A DNA stretch of 64,000 nucleotides from Bacillus kexueae (lineage in GTDB: Bacteria; Bacillota; Bacilli; Bacillales; Aeribacillaceae). The notes under the pieces are model-generated. The model saw nothing but the letters and a program-made list of their open reading frames with translations. It had not been told where the DNA came from and searched no databases. Shown piece after piece: positions 1 through 9,567 of the stretch (positions within the stretch are counted from its first letter, which is position 1; each line of letters starts with the position of its first letter). The stretch is from contig NZ_JALAZE010000002.1 of assembly GCF_022809095.1 (NCBI RefSeq), positions 310,001 through 374,000 on the forward strand, in the 5' to 3' direction. A program made the position numbers and the translations under genes.

Positions 1-612
1 GAAGTATTAGAATCACTTGGTGAGATGCCACTACCACCATATATTAAAGAACAGCTTGATGACAGGGAGCGTTATCAAACGGTTTATTCTCGTGAAAGTG
101 GTTCTGCAGCAGCACCAACAGCTGGCCTTCATTTTACAGAAGAAATTTTACAACAATTAAAAGATAAAGGGGTTCATATTGCGTTCATTACCCTTCATGT
201 CGGGTTAGGAACGTTTCGCCCTGTCAATGTTGATAACATAGAAGAACATGAAATGCACGCTGAGTTTTATCAAATGAGTGAAGGAACAGCAGAGCTATTA
301 AATCAAGTGCGAAAACAAGGTGGACGCATCATTTCTGTTGGAACAACATCTACGAGAACATTGGAAACAATCGCATCGCGACACAATGGAACTTTCGTGG
401 CTGAAAGCGGGTGGACAGATATTTTTATTTATCCAGGCTTCGAGTTTAAAGCGATTGATGGGATGATTACGAACTTCCACCTTCCAAAATCGTCTTTGAT
501 TATGCTCATTAGTGCGTTAGCTGGACGTGAAAACGTATTAAACGCATACGAAGCAGCAGTTAAAGAAAAATATCGATTCTTCAGCTTTGGCGATGCCATG
601 TTCATCATCTAA
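1..612 (+). CDS. queA: QueA, S-adenosylmethionine:tRNA ribosyltransferase-isomerase (5' end cut off)
   Basis: The frame is open from base 1, so the gene enters from outside the window and only its C-terminal 203 codons are present. QueA moves the ribosyl part of S-adenosylmethionine onto preQ1 in tRNA to make epoxyqueuosine at wobble position 34, in the cytoplasm. Family motifs are visible: [22 protein letters not shown] and GTTSTRTLE. It is followed 25 bases later by tgt, which inserts the preQ1 base, so the two steps of queuosine synthesis are probably co-transcribed. The stop is TAA at 610-612. Identification is firm; the N-terminus cannot be judged. Confidence 0.96.
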   Translation, partial: EVLESLGEMPLPPYIKEQLDDRERYQTVYSRESGSAAAPTAGLHFTEEILQQLKDKGVHIAFITLHVGLGTFRPVNVDNIEEHEMHAEFYQMSEGTAELLNQVRKQGGRIISVGTTSTRTLETIASRHNGTFVAESGWTDIFIYPGFEFKAIDGMITNFHLPKSSLIMLISALAGRENVLNAYEAAVKEKYRFFSFGDAMFII

Positions 613-622
613 GAGAATTTAA

Positions 623-1783
<1,161 letters not shown>

Positions 1784-1797
1784 AAAGGGGTGAAAAC

Positions 1798-2064
1798 ATG
1801 GAAGGTTTAGTTAGTACTTTATTGCCACTTATTGCAATGATTGCGGTGTTTTACTTCTTATTAATCCGTCCGCAACAAAAGCAACAGAAGCAAGTTCGCG
1901 ACATGCAGGCAGGCTTACAAAAGGGAGATAAAATTGTAACAATCGGTGGCTTACACGGGATTGTTGACTCTTTAGACGAGGATAAAATCGTCATCAAAGC
2001 TGGCGATGGATCTCGTCTAACATTCGATCGCCGCGCTGTTCGTGAGGTTGTCGAGAAAGCGTAA
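1798..2064 (+). CDS. yajC: YajC, Sec translocon accessory subunit
   Basis: 88 residues, with one N-terminal membrane segment (about residues 5-22, LLPLIAMIAVFYFLLI) followed by the family signature RPQQKQQKQ and a small soluble domain. YajC associates with SecDF at the membrane. Its partner secDF lies 5 kb downstream at 7251. AGAAAGGGGTG precedes the ATG. Transcription of queA-tgt-yajC should end at the hairpin at 2085-2120. Confidence 0.95.
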   Translation: MEGLVSTLLPLIAMIAVFYFLLIRPQQKQQKQVRDMQAGLQKGDKIVTIGGLHGIVDSLDEDKIVIKAGDGSRLTFDRRAVREVVEKA

Positions 2065-2084
2065 GTCTATACATAGTAGACGTA

Positions 2085-2120
2085 AACAGCAGGAAGTTTC
2101 ATCAACTTCCTGCTGTTTTT
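2085..2120 (+). terminator. Rho-independent terminator of queA-tgt-yajC
   Basis: A perfect 14-bp stem (2085-2098 with 2104-2117), loop TCATC, then a run of T interrupted by one A. A dispersed repeat begins 6 bases after it. Confidence 0.93.
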
Positions 2121-2125
2121 ATTTT

Positions 2126-2278
2126 TGTTACAGAAAGTTTAAGTTCAATAAATTTTTTTTGTGTCTAGCTCCAAGCGCCATCAGCTCGGGTTGCTTCGGC
2201 CCTGCTGTGGCGACGGAAGCCTCCTCGCAGGTCCTCCAGCGCCCTTCGCCTAAGGACTTGCGCTTTGCGCTTTTCTTA
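2126..2278. repeat. Dispersed palindromic repeat, copy 1
   Basis: This 153-bp block shares long identical runs with 24740-24886 and 39325-39495. It starts with TGTTACAGAAAGTTTAAG, passes through a T-run, then GTGTCTAGCTCCAAGCGCC and a GC-rich, self-complementary part ending in GCGCTTTTCTTA. It contains no coding gene. Compared with the other copies it lacks about 24 bases between the leader and the T-run. Similar GC-rich palindromic repeats are common in Bacillaceae genomes from general knowledge; their function is not known to me. Its last three bases (TTA) form the stop codon of the yrzE-like gene on the other strand. Confidence 0.9.
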
Positions 2279-2662
2279 CGCGCTTCTATTGGATGAGATG
2301 TTAACACCGATGACACCACCAAGCATGGCGATGAGAAGAAAGCCTCCATGATACATCCAATTTTTTGCTGATAGTGTTTGACCAAAACCTAAAAAGTTAA
2401 ATAACAAGATGATTGAAGTGTAAATAATAGCTGTTAAGGCACCTAGTAAAAGTCCTTTTTCTTTTCCCTTCCCCCCCGCAACAAAGCCTCCGATAAACAC
2501 GGCAATGAACCCAAGGGTAGTTACGACCCATTGGATCGACTGTTCGGTTAAGCTTGTAAACTTTAATAAAAGCGAAAAGAGTAAACTGACAACAAGTCCC
2601 ATTAAGAATATGGATATTACACCATATAAAATTGCACTTCCCCATCGTTTGGATTCAATCAA
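2276..2662 (-). CDS. yrzE: YrzE-type TIGR04086 family membrane protein
   Basis: 128 residues with four hydrophobic segments (about 10-32, 43-64, 70-92 and 100-122), glycine rich, with GGFVAGGKGKEKG between helices two and three. Such proteins are small integral membrane proteins of unknown role conserved in sporulating Firmicutes, and in Bacillus one lies directly behind yajC, as here. The start is TTG at 2662, supported by AGGAGG about 9 bases upstream. The last residues (SSNRSA) and the TAA stop run into the end of repeat copy 1, so the C-terminus may have been reshaped by it. Confidence 0.82.
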   Translation of the reverse strand: MIESKRWGSAILYGVISIFLMGLVVSLLFSLLLKFTSLTEQSIQWVVTTLGFIAVFIGGFVAGGKGKEKGLLLGALTAIIYTSIILLFNFLGFGQTLSAKNWMYHGGFLLIAMLGGVIGVNISSNRSA

Positions 2663-2833
2663 GTTATGATTCCTCCTATTCCCTTTTCAAAGTAGAAGTC
2701 GTTTTCTTATACGACTATTTCAAGGTGATTTTCTAATACAAGCTTATTCATTGAAAAAAGATTTAGAATATAAATATTTTCATGGACTAGCATCATATGA
2801 TGTATTAATTGAACCGATGGAAGGGGAAGCACG

Positions 2834-4129
2834 ATGTCTTCAATAGTTGTAATCACATTATTTTTTATTTGCTATTGTATCATCATGTTAGAAAAGATAG
2901 ATCGCGCGTTAGTTGCTTGTGCAGGCGGCGTGTTAATGCTTCTTTTTGGCGTTTATAATATTGACCGTGCTTTTTTGCATTACATTGATTGGAATACTAT
3001 AGCGCTCCTTTTTTCCATGATGATTATTGTGATAATTACTAGCAAAACGGGTGTATTTGAGTATACTGCAATTAAAATGGCGCAAATCGTTAATGGAAGA
3101 CCGATTCCTTTGTTAATTGTCATCTCCTTATTAACAGCTATTGGATCAGCCTTTTTAGCCAATGTGACTATCGTGTTATTACTCGTACCAGTCATCATGA
3201 CACTTGTCCGTCTACTACATATACCTGCTATCCCTTATTTAATAACGGTAATCATATCTTCTAATATTGGGGGTACTGCCACATTAATCGGGGATCCGCC
3301 GAATGTCATGATTGGTCAAGCTGTCGACCATTTAAGTTTCAATGCTTTTTTAATTAATCTAACGCCGATTGTCATCATTATTTTTATCGTTGTGATGACC
3401 TATCTAATTTTTAAGTACCAATACGAACTGATGAAAAAACCAACGAATGCAAGTAATTTAAAGTCTATTGACGCAAAGGATTACTTGCAGAAAACGCCGG
3501 CACTTCCGAAATCTTTATTTGTTTTATTCATAACAATCGTAGGTTTTATGATGCAACCTTTTTTACATGTGGATTTAACGAGTATTGCATTAGCAGGAGC
3601 GCTTCTCTTATTATTGTTGACTCAAGATGAGTTTCGAGTGGATGATGTGTTAAAGCAAGTAGAGTGGACAACACTGTTTTTCTTTGTCGGACTGTTTCTA
3701 CTAGTAGGTGGCTTGGAAGAAGTAGGGCTGTTAGATGAATTGGCGCGGGCGCTTGTCCTATATACAGAAGGTGACTTGCCCAAAACGTCAATCGCGATGT
3801 TATGGATAACAGGAATTTTCTCAGGGTTTGTCGATAACATTCCATTTGTCGCTGCTATGATCCCGGTCATTTTAGAATTAAAAGAATACGGAATGACGAA
3901 TTTGGATCCGTTGTGGTGGTCCCTTGCCTTAGGTGCTTGTTTAGGAGGGAATGGTACATTACTCGGTTCTTCATCCAACTTAGTTGTCGTCGGATTAGCG
4001 AAGAAAGAGCAAGAAGAAATTCGATTCATTGATTTTTTTAAAGTTGGCTTTCCCATCGTTCTCTTATCGTTAGTCATTTGCTCTGTTTACATCTATTTCC
4101 GATATTTAATTCCATTTATGATGACGTAA
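2834..4129 (+). CDS. ArsB/NhaD-type (ion transporter superfamily) permease
   Basis: 431 residues and about 11-12 hydrophobic helices. It resembles the ion transporter superfamily permeases of the ArsB/NhaD/CitM group: two related halves, with IGGTATLIGDPPNVMIG at about residues 145-162 and GGNGTLLGSSSNLVVVG at about 375-392, which are the paired substrate-loop motifs of this fold. The substrate (sodium, arsenite, dicarboxylate or other) cannot be read from sequence. There is no arsR or arsC nearby, so arsenite is not favoured. GGAAGGGGAAGC precedes the ATG. In B. subtilis no such gene lies between yrzE and the yrbG position, so this is a lineage-specific insertion. Confidence 0.82.
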   Translation: MSSIVVITLFFICYCIIMLEKIDRALVACAGGVLMLLFGVYNIDRAFLHYIDWNTIALLFSMMIIVIITSKTGVFEYTAIKMAQIVNGRPIPLLIVISLLTAIGSAFLANVTIVLLLVPVIMTLVRLLHIPAIPYLITVIISSNIGGTATLIGDPPNVMIGQAVDHLSFNAFLINLTPIVIIIFIVVMTYLIFKYQYELMKKPTNASNLKSIDAKDYLQKTPALPKSLFVLFITIVGFMMQPFLHVDLTSIALAGALLLLLLTQDEFRVDDVLKQVEWTTLFFFVGLFLLVGGLEEVGLLDELARALVLYTEGDLPKTSIAMLWITGIFSGFVDNIPFVAAMIPVILELKEYGMTNLDPLWWSLALGACLGGNGTLLGSSSNLVVVGLAKKEQEEIRFIDFFKVGFPIVLLSLVICSVYIYFRYLIPFMMT

Positions 4130-4138
4130 ATGCATATT

Positions 4139-4184
4139 CCCCTTTGAAATTGTCACACTAAAAAGTGGAATGATTTCAAGGGGG
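4139..4184 (+). promoter_or_regulatory. Hairpin covering the DUF421 ribosome-binding site
   Basis: CCCCTTTGAAAT (4139-4150) pairs with ATTTCAAGGGG (4173-4183) with one bulged T, and an inner GTCAC/GTGG pair extends it. The 3' arm contains AAGGGGG, the only ribosome-binding site for the ATG at 4192. No T-run follows, so it is not an ordinary terminator. Confidence 0.6.
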
Positions 4185-4191
4185 CTTAATT

Positions 4192-4842
4192 ATGGAAATC
4201 GCCTTGCACATGATAATTCGTACCGTAATCTTGTATATTGTTATCTTAATCATATTTCGGGTCATGGGAAAACGAGAAATTGGCGAATTAAGCATTCTTG
4301 ATTTAGTTGTTTTTATTATGATTGCAGAAATTGCTGTAGTGGGGATAGAAGATGCGAAAGATCCTCTCTATCATACAATTTTGCCAATGGTTGTTTTGCT
4401 AATTATTCAAGTGAGTCTTGCGTATATTTCTCTGAAAAATGAACGAGTCCGACATTTAATTGATGGAAAGCCGACCATCATCATACATAACGGGAAAATA
4501 GATGCAAAAGCGATGGCAAAACAACGCTATAATTTTGATGATCTTCTTATGCAATTAAGAGAAAAAGAAATACGTCGAGTACAAGATGTAGAATTTGCGG
4601 TTTTAGAACCTTCTGGAAAGCTTTCAGTGTATCAAAAAGACGATAAACAGCACGGTATCCCTTTCCCTCTAATTTTAGATGGGAAAATCCAACGTGAAAA
4701 CTTACGTTTGACGAATAAAGATGAGGGCTGGCTACAAGAGGAGTTGCAAAAACGAGGATATAAGGAAATTGAAGAGATTTTTTACTGTAGTTTTGAAAAT
4801 GGGAAGTTTGAAATTGAAACGAAAAGAAATAGCGGTTCATGA
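4192..4842 (+). CDS. DUF421 (YetF/YrbG family) membrane protein
   Basis: 216 residues: three N-terminal membrane helices (about 5-23, 33-52, 60-77), then the YetF-type soluble domain with [13 protein letters not shown] near residue 90, [14 protein letters not shown] near 110 and [17 protein letters not shown] near 125. Proteins of this family are membrane proteins of Bacillaceae with some links to spores and germination, without known chemistry. It precedes spoVB, as yrbG does in B. subtilis. The start ATG follows AAGGGGG by 7 bases, inside a hairpin that could limit its translation. Confidence 0.85.
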   Translation: MEIALHMIIRTVILYIVILIIFRVMGKREIGELSILDLVVFIMIAEIAVVGIEDAKDPLYHTILPMVVLLIIQVSLAYISLKNERVRHLIDGKPTIIIHNGKIDAKAMAKQRYNFDDLLMQLREKEIRRVQDVEFAVLEPSGKLSVYQKDDKQHGIPFPLILDGKIQRENLRLTNKDEGWLQEELQKRGYKEIEEIFYCSFENGKFEIETKRNSGS

Positions 4843-5144
4843 ATTGCTTGTAGAATGTGGAGAAACGCTTATTTTAAGACGCTTGATTCACATAACCGCT
4901 ACTTTGCCACTTATTTTGGTCATGCCTCGCCTACAAGCGTTTCACTTGAGGTAAGCTTTTTCCTGTAGCTAAAAGAATGTTGTATTTAGTACGAACAAAA
5001 ATCATTGTTCAGGGGTGTAGAGAAAGGGGAGAGCTCCAAGAAGCGCATGCCGAAAAGGTTTGATTTCTATTCCGCTGAAAGCAAGCTCCTGGAGCATAAT
5101 GTATTCATGTTAAAAAAGTTGTAAAAGCAACACTTGAATTGTAT
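4843..5144. other. Gene-free gap between convergent genes
   Basis: 302 bases between the stops of the DUF421 gene and spoVB. No standard terminator is visible. GCTCCA (about 5034) and TGGAGC (about 5089) could close a long loop, and CCGCTGAAAGCAAGCTCCTGGAGC resembles fragments of GC-rich Bacillaceae repeats, so a decayed repeat is possible but weakly supported. Confidence 0.35.
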
Positions 5145-6701
5145 TTACGATTTGAATAACAATTTGAAGAATGGAATTCGTTTGAGTTCTTCTTTCTCAA
5201 TCAGTTTAAAAATCAACAGCAGTAAAAAATAGGATATTGAAGTGATGGTAATGGCGATAAGTAATAAAGGGACACCTGCTACATATTTTACGATAAATGA
5301 ATAAGAATAGTGACCAATCATTGCGCTACTAATCATAACGATTAGGCTAAATAAATAATCTCGGGTGTATATCGTAAACTGAACAACTTTTAAAACCGTA
5401 GCATAATGAAGAAGTGTCACTAGCATAAATCCGATGACGATAGCTAATGCTGCCCCCATTATTCCGAGCTCTGGGCGAGTAGCTAAAGCAAATATAAGAC
5501 CCGTTTTGACAATCGCTCCAATTAAACTATTAATCATGGCAGCTCTTGCTAGATCAAGTGCTTGGAGGGCTGCTTGAAGAGGCCCTTGAAAGTAATAAAA
5601 GATGAAGAACGGTGCCATTACTTTAATGAAAATAGCAGCGTGATCATTGCCATACATTAGTGCCATGATTGGATTTGCAAACACATATAAGACAACGACA
5701 GCTAATCCACCTGTAACAATGGATAGGCGGAAGGCTTGACGAAGTCGATATTCAGCAAGCTTTTTTTTCTGTTGAGCAATGGCTTCGCTAATTGCTGGAA
5801 CGAGTGAAGTCGACAATGAATATGTGATAAAGGAAGGTAAAAACAGCAATGGTAGAGCATAACCTGTCAATTCCCCGTATTGCCTTGTTGATAGGGAAGC
5901 TGCTACCCCTGCGATGGCGAGACTTTGAGCAACAACTATTGGTTCAAAAAACCATGAAATAGAACCGATTAAACGGCTTCCCGTTGTTGGGACAGCAATG
6001 CTCATTAATTGGTTGAACGTATCCTTCCCTTGTTTCATCGCTTTGAAAAAGTTTCGTCTAACTTTTACCCGCTTTTTCACTTTAAACATCGTAAACAAGT
6101 ATATAAGGGAAACGAGTTCACCAATGACGGATGAAAAAAGCGCACCTGCAGCGGCGTACTCGATACCATAAGGCAACAACGCTTTCGTGAAAACAGCGAT
6201 GAGTGTAATTCGTACGACTTGTTCTAATACTTGCGAGTAGGCAGCGGGTCTCATATTTTGCTTTCCTTGGAAATATCCACGTAATACTGATGAGATTGCC
6301 ACAATTGGAATGACAGGTGAGATGGCTAAAAGGGGATATAATGTTCTGTCATCCGTTAGTAGTTCTTTAGATAAGTATGGAGCGAGCAGGAAAACAGCAG
6401 GTGTAAAAATAATGCATAAGCTTCCTGTCACCGCTAAAGATACGACGAGAATCTTTTTTACTTTTCTTGTATTTCCTTCAGCCTCGGCTTCCGCTACCAA
6501 TTTCGATATTGCAACTGGTAATCCGAACTGAGTAATAGTAATGACAAGCACTAATGTTGGGACGGCCATCATATATAAGCCAACCCCTTCTTCGCCTATA
6601 ATTCTTGCTACGACTATTCGATTAATAAACCCTAATACACGTGTAATTAATCCAGCGACTATTAAAATGATCGTTCCTTGTAAGAAAGTTTGCTTTGTCA
6701 T
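5145..6701 (-). CDS. spoVB: SpoVB, stage V sporulation flippase-like protein
   Basis: 518 residues with about 14 predicted helices, of the polysaccharide-transport (MOP/MurJ-like) superfamily. It starts MTKQTFLQGTIILIVAGLITRVLGFINRI, the typical first helix with the conserved glycine-rich LGF. In B. subtilis SpoVB is needed for spore cortex formation and is thought to move lipid-linked peptidoglycan precursors across the outer forespore membrane. ATG at 6701 is preceded by AGGGAGAACA. Gene position (before comN and secDF, opposite strand) agrees with B. subtilis. Confidence 0.93.
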   Translation of the reverse strand: MTKQTFLQGTIILIVAGLITRVLGFINRIVVARIIGEEGVGLYMMAVPTLVLVITITQFGLPVAISKLVAEAEAEGNTRKVKKILVVSLAVTGSLCIIFTPAVFLLAPYLSKELLTDDRTLYPLLAISPVIPIVAISSVLRGYFQGKQNMRPAAYSQVLEQVVRITLIAVFTKALLPYGIEYAAAGALFSSVIGELVSLIYLFTMFKVKKRVKVRRNFFKAMKQGKDTFNQLMSIAVPTTGSRLIGSISWFFEPIVVAQSLAIAGVAASLSTRQYGELTGYALPLLFLPSFITYSLSTSLVPAISEAIAQQKKKLAEYRLRQAFRLSIVTGGLAVVVLYVFANPIMALMYGNDHAAIFIKVMAPFFIFYYFQGPLQAALQALDLARAAMINSLIGAIVKTGLIFALATRPELGIMGAALAIVIGFMLVTLLHYATVLKVVQFTIYTRDYLFSLIVMISSAMIGHYSYSFIVKYVAGVPLLLIAITITSISYFLLLLIFKLIEKEELKRIPFFKLLFKS

Positions 6702-6806
6702 TGTTCTCCCTGCCTTCTCAAATAACCTATTATCTATTACAATTACTATATGCGCTAAGTTTGACCAAGCATGACAAGCAATTGTAAATAAGGAAGGAGC
6801 TTATCG

Positions 6807-7100
6807 ATGACCACTCATCCTGCTAACCAATACCGTGATCATTTAAAACCTTTTATTGTTAGTAAAATGGAAGAATTTCGTTTACTTGGATATGATAAAA
6901 TGACAGATGGGGACCTTTGGGATTTTTTAGTATCGAAAAAATGGAAGAAGCTAAATGATGTAAAAATTCATCAATTGGCTGCAGATATTTTATCTGTAAA
7001 AGTGACGGACTTCATGAACTACACGACGGTTGAATCATTTAAAGAAGCAAGTTGGTTTGATAGCGAGGATGCAAAAAATTTATTAAAGGAACTTATGTAG
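6807..7100 (+). CDS. comN: ComN, post-transcriptional regulator of comE
   Basis: 97 residues, no membrane segments, starting at ATG 6807 behind AAGGAAGGAG. Features are the N-terminal HLKPFIVSKMEEFRLLGYDKMT and a basic WDFLVSKKWKKL patch near residue 38. It matches the post-transcriptional regulator family whose B. subtilis member, ComN (YrzD), binds comE mRNA and influences ComEA/ComEC at the septal and polar regions with DivIVA. The comE operon is at 61229-64000 in this same window. Confidence 0.87.
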   Translation: MTTHPANQYRDHLKPFIVSKMEEFRLLGYDKMTDGDLWDFLVSKKWKKLNDVKIHQLAADILSVKVTDFMNYTTVESFKEASWFDSEDAKNLLKELM

Positions 7101-7250
7101 ACTGCTTTTGATCAGTTCAAGAATTTTTATAAGCGATAGCGTGATGCGCTTGATAGGTTTAAAAGTATATAACCTACAACTGAACACCACGATTTTATAC
7201 ATAATGAAGACAGGTAAGGAATTTATTGCATAGCTTTAAGGAGGATACAT

Positions 7251-9503
7251 ATGGTAAAGCGGGGACGCTTTATAGCGTTTTTTCTAATCATTATACTGTT
7301 AGGTAGCCTTATGGGGGTTACGACGAAAGATATCACGAAAAATATTACACTCGGTTTAGACTTGCAAGGTGGATTTGAAATCTTATACGAAGTTGAGCCC
7401 GTTAATGGTGAATCAGAAATTGATCGAACTGTACTTATTAATACGGTGGATGCTCTGAACAAAAGGGCGAATGTACTCGGTGTAAGTGAACCGAACATTC
7501 AAATTGAGGGAGATAACCGAATTCGTGTTCAGCTTGCAGGTGTAGATAACCAAAATAAAGCAAGAGAAATACTATCAACTCAGGCGGAGTTAACATTCCG
7601 TGATACAGAAGATGTAGAGATGTTAAATGGCTCTGATTTAGTTGAAGGAGGCGCAAAACAATCCTTCGACCAAAATGGACAGCCGAATGTTGTCGTTCAG
7701 TTAAAAGATGCTGAAAAGTTTAAAGAAGTGACCCAACATGTCCTAAGCATGGCTCCAGCGAACCAGCTTGTCATTTGGCTTGATTATGAAGAAGGAGATT
7801 CCTTTGAAGAAGAAATGTTCAAAGAGAATCCGAAATATATTTCAGCCCCTAATGTAAATGAAGTGTTTAACACGACAGAAGTGACGATTGAAGGACAGTT
7901 TACCATTGAGGAAGCGAAAGAACTTGCGAATTTACTGAATGCAGGTGCTCTTCCAGTTAAGCTAACTGAAATGTATTCCACTTCCGTCGGAGCTAAATTC
8001 GGGGAACAAGCGATGGAGAAGACTGTTATCGCAGGAATTATCGGTATTCTAGTAATTTTTGTGTTCATGGCGTTTTTCTACCGCTTACCTGGAATTATCG
8101 CTGCAGTTACGTTATCTGCGTACATCTACTTAATATTACTTGTGTTTGATTGGATGAACGCAGTATTAACACTTCCTGGGATTGCCGCCCTAATATTAGG
8201 AGTGGGTATGGCGGTTGATGCTAATATTATTACGTATGAACGGATAAAAGAGGAATTAAAACTTGGTAAAAGTATACGCTCAGCGTTTAAGGCAGGGAAT
8301 CGCCGCTCATTACTGACGATTATTGATGCTAATGTGACGACTTTATTAGCAGCTGCCGTTTTATTTTTCTACGGTACAAGCTCCGTCAAAGGGTTTGCGA
8401 CGATGTTAATGGTCAGTATCGTAGTTAGCTTTATAACTGCTGTATATTTAACAAGAATCTTACTTTCCTTACTTGTAAATAGTCGTTTCTTTGACCAAAA
8501 GCCTCGTTGGTTTGGTGTGAAGGAAGATGAAATTTTAGATATTGCTAAAACGAACAAACAAACGGATGTGCCGACACGTTTCGATGGACTTGATTTTGTG
8601 AAACATAGAAAGAGCTTTTTCCTAGCATCGTCCATCATGGTAGTAGCAGGAATCCTTATTCTGTTTTTTGCAAAACTGAATTTAGGGATTGATTTTGCAA
8701 GTGGAACAAGAATCGAAGTGTTAGCGAACCAGTCATTAACAGCGGAAGAAGTAGAGAAAGAGTTTCAATCAGTTGGGATTGAGCCGAATGAGATTGTTTT
8801 ATCAGGTACAGATAATGAAATTGGGGTAGCACGATTAGTCGGCGTTCTTTCACAAGATCAAATTGCGAAGGTGAAAGACCATTTCCAAGAGAAGTATGGA
8901 AATGAACCCAATGTAAGTACCGTTTCACCAACAGTTGGAAAAGAATTGGCACGAAATGCACTAGTTGCTGTTTTAATTGCTTCCATTGGAATAATCATCT
9001 ATGTATCGATTCGATTTGAATTCTTTATGGCTTTAGCTGCAATCGTTGCACTAGCACATGACGCATTCTTTACAATAGCGTTCTTTAGCATAACAAGATT
9101 AGAAGTGGATATTACGATTATTGCAGCTGTTTTAACTGTCATCGGATACTCTATTAATGACACAATTGTTACATTTGATCGAATTAAAGAAAATATGAAA
9201 AAGAAAAAACGTGTTAAAACGATGGAAGATTTAACGGATGTTGTGAATAAAAGTTTACAACAGACCTTTACTCGTTCATTAAATACAGTCTTGACAGTTG
9301 TGTTTGCTGTTGTTGCATTATTGATATTCGGTAGCAGTTCCATTTTGAATTTCTCAATCGCGCTATTAATTGGTCTTGTATCAGGTACGTACTCTTCGTT
9401 ATTTATTGCTGCTCAAATCTGGTTAGTATGGAAAGGCAAGCAATTGAAGAAAAAGCCTATTGCAAAGCAACAAGCTAACGATGAAATGGAAAATGAGGCT
9501 TAA
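7251..9503 (+). CDS. secDF: SecDF fused protein translocase subunit
   Basis: 750 residues. SecD and SecF are fused, the Bacillus form. SecD half: an N-terminal helix (about 7-25), the LGLDLQGG motif near residue 40, a periplasmic-type P1 domain to about 250, then helices with GVGMAVDANIITYERIKEE near 320. SecF half: from about residue 455 with NLGIDFASGT near 478 and GYSINDTIVTFDRIKENM near 630. The protein uses the proton gradient to pull secreted proteins through SecYEG. TAAGGAGGATACAT precedes the ATG. A GC-rich hairpin follows the stop. Confidence 0.97.
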   Translation: MVKRGRFIAFFLIIILLGSLMGVTTKDITKNITLGLDLQGGFEILYEVEPVNGESEIDRTVLINTVDALNKRANVLGVSEPNIQIEGDNRIRVQLAGVDNQNKAREILSTQAELTFRDTEDVEMLNGSDLVEGGAKQSFDQNGQPNVVVQLKDAEKFKEVTQHVLSMAPANQLVIWLDYEEGDSFEEEMFKENPKYISAPNVNEVFNTTEVTIEGQFTIEEAKELANLLNAGALPVKLTEMYSTSVGAKFGEQAMEKTVIAGIIGILVIFVFMAFFYRLPGIIAAVTLSAYIYLILLVFDWMNAVLTLPGIAALILGVGMAVDANIITYERIKEELKLGKSIRSAFKAGNRRSLLTIIDANVTTLLAAAVLFFYGTSSVKGFATMLMVSIVVSFITAVYLTRILLSLLVNSRFFDQKPRWFGVKEDEILDIAKTNKQTDVPTRFDGLDFVKHRKSFFLASSIMVVAGILILFFAKLNLGIDFASGTRIEVLANQSLTAEEVEKEFQSVGIEPNEIVLSGTDNEIGVARLVGVLSQDQIAKVKDHFQEKYGNEPNVSTVSPTVGKELARNALVAVLIASIGIIIYVSIRFEFFMALAAIVALAHDAFFTIAFFSITRLEVDITIIAAVLTVIGYSINDTIVTFDRIKENMKKKKRVKTMEDLTDVVNKSLQQTFTRSLNTVLTVVFAVVALLIFGSSSILNFSIALLIGLVSGTYSSLFIAAQIWLVWKGKQLKKKPIAKQQANDEMENEA

Positions 9504-9513
9504 ATAATCATGT

Positions 9514-9547
9514 AGGGGGTGGGGAATTGTTAACCACCCCTTCCTTT
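9514..9547 (+). terminator. Probable terminator or attenuator after secDF
   Basis: GGGGTGG (9516-9522) pairs with CCACCCC (9534-9540), followed by the pyrimidine tract TTCCTTTATCTTT. The T-run is broken, so some read-through into the CDF gene is likely. Confidence 0.55.
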
Positions 9548-9567
9548 ATCTTTGAGAGGTGATCAAG

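Noticed and set aside
2042-2296. Open frame of 84 codons, and a similar one at 39431-39670, sharing the peptide ATEASSQVL and RPSPKDLRF
   Set aside because: Both are translations of the dispersed repeat; the shared peptide reflects DNA repetition, and neither has a ribosome-binding site.
2751-2846. Short frame of 31 codons (ending EPMEGEARCLQ) before the permease gene
   Set aside because: Composition looks coding-like, but it has only a TTG start without a ribosome-binding site and overlaps the next gene's start.
7223-9343. Several open frames on the minus strand opposite secDF
   Set aside because: They are antisense shadows of a clear 750-residue protein, with no ribosome-binding sites or family features; the same holds for frames opposite other large genes.
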